Assembly (NCBI RefSeq): GCF_030272615.1
Contig: NC_081407.1
Coordinates: forward strand, 433,838,730 to 433,902,729
Direction: 5' to 3'
Length of the DNA: 64,000 bases
Origin: Cryptomeria japonica
Lineage: Eukaryota > Streptophyta > Pinopsida > Cupressales > Cupressaceae
Shown: positions 63,491 to 64,000 of the stretch, one piece after another
Layout of the letters: every line of letters begins with the position of its first letter
Position numbering within the stretch: position 1 is the first letter of the stretch
Program-made: the position numbers and the translations under genes
The notes under the pieces: model-generated
The model's input: only the letters and a program-made list of their open reading frames with translations
Database searches by the model: none
What the model was told of the DNA's origin: nothing

Positions 63491-63610
63491 TGCCTCTCAA
63501 GTCGCCTGCCCGGCCTCTCGAGTCCCCTTCCATCCTCTCGGGTCCCCCTCCGGCCTCTCGGGTCCCCCTCCGGCCTCTCGGGTGTCCTTCCGGCCTCTCG
63601 GGTCCCCTGT
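63491..63610. repeat. Six tandem 20-bp GC-rich units
   Basis: The consensus CGGCCTCTCGGGTCCCCCTC repeats with an exact 20-bp period. The outer units are more diverged. The related string CTCGGGTCCCCTGTC appears just upstream at 63413. Confidence 0.9.
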
Positions 63611-63964
63611 GCGCTTCGCGTGGTAGGGTTTCAATTTGGATCCGTTGGTGGCAAGTCTATTTTCAATGGCCATCCGAAGACCTGGAACCACAAATTCTAC
63701 AGGGACCACGGTCTCCTTCCCGTACATAAGAAAAAGAAGAATAATAAAGATTTTGAAAGCTGCGGCCTTCCACACAGGGTTCCAATCGTTGCCAATAATC
63801 TTGGGATTATCTACGTCATTGAGGTTTGGAGCGTCTCCCTTCCAATACTCTTTGTATTCCGGCAGGTACACCTCCTCTGTTACTTGCTCTGGTTCCTCCA
63901 CTTCGAGCCTGTAGCTCTGGAACATTTCATAATCCTCCATCTGCCAATGGAAGAGCCCGTTCAA
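63497..63964 (-). pseudogene. Gypsy integrase C-terminal fragment
   Basis: A 155-codon minus frame. Its middle (about 63730-63650) reads MYGKETVVPVEFVVPGLRMA then IENRL, and shortly after NGSKLKPYHA. These are the conserved GxE(A/T)VxPxE block after the Gypsy integrase core and the xNGxxLKPY block that closes many Gypsy Pol proteins. The N-terminal 80 residues (FQSYRLEVEEPEQVTEEVYL and onward) do not look like integrase, and the C-terminal end is just the translated 20-bp repeats. This is therefore a rearranged remnant, oriented like the LTR at 61350. Confidence 0.6.
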
Positions 63965-64000
63965 TGACCTTGTCTCATCCTCGGAGCACTCTCCTAGTTT

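Larger units (their letters stand above)
57406..64000 (+). other. HMA1 intron 6, 5' part (at least 6.6 kb)
   Basis: 57406-59130 is unremarkable intron sequence. It is followed by GAGTCT-rich repeats, a solo LTR (59413-60168), and an unrecognised 101-codon open frame at 60181-60486. 60490-61340 is AT-rich with nothing recognised. The right edge is a minus Gypsy-type element. Because exon 7 was not found, the whole region up to the edge is taken as intron. Confidence 0.65.

Overview
This is nuclear DNA of a seed plant. The very long repeat-filled introns, the layers of nested LTR retrotransposons, the plant LINE remnants and the tRNA-Met type primer-binding sites point to a gymnosperm such as a conifer. 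That assignment is an inference from genome style, since no diagnostic marker is present. One host gene is recognisable: the first six exons of a chloroplast-type heavy-metal P1B-ATPase (HMA1) on the plus strand, running from 25736 past the right edge of the window. Nearly everything else is mobile-element material.

Layout, left part (1-25450). The window opens in the tail of a Copia element (RNase H end plus 3' LTR, to 916). A minus-strand gag-only LTR element (TR-GAG/LARD type) covers 1739-13142 with target-site duplication TTGGG. A full-length but inactivated Copia element (5536-12968, TSD CTAGA) is nested in its right-hand LTR. Two related LINEs follow tail to tail: a 5'-truncated plus copy (about 15390-17220) and a longer minus copy (about 25130-17230). 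The minus copy was split by two solo LTRs, 19654-20653 and 21853-24429 (TSD CCTTT). A short tandem array sits just beyond the 5' end of the minus LINE.

Layout, right part (25450-64000). This is the HMA1 gene. Exons are 25736-26281, 34420-34570, 34683-34870, 37025-37171, 48587-48782 and 57293-57405. They join in a consistent reading frame to give 447 residues: a transit-like N-terminus, a His-rich stretch, the first membrane segments, the actuator-domain TGE motif and the SPC ion-site motif. The phosphorylation and ATP-binding domains lie beyond the window. Introns hold a minus solo LTR, an 85-bp perfect inverted repeat and CA-rich tandem units. They also hold a small LTR element carrying what looks like a captured host gene (39996-43263, TSD GTTTT) and a 1.5-kb TRIM with a 41-bp minisatellite (43468-44974, TSD AAAAA). 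Further along are an unclassified decayed coding unit of roughly 1,100 codons (52190-55547) with odd palindromic flanks, a solo LTR (59413-60168, TSD GCCGA), and the 3' end of a minus Gypsy-type element at the right edge.

None of the mobile elements looks intact at the protein level. Boundaries and target duplications were read by eye. Family assignments rest on motifs recalled from known families, not on searches.
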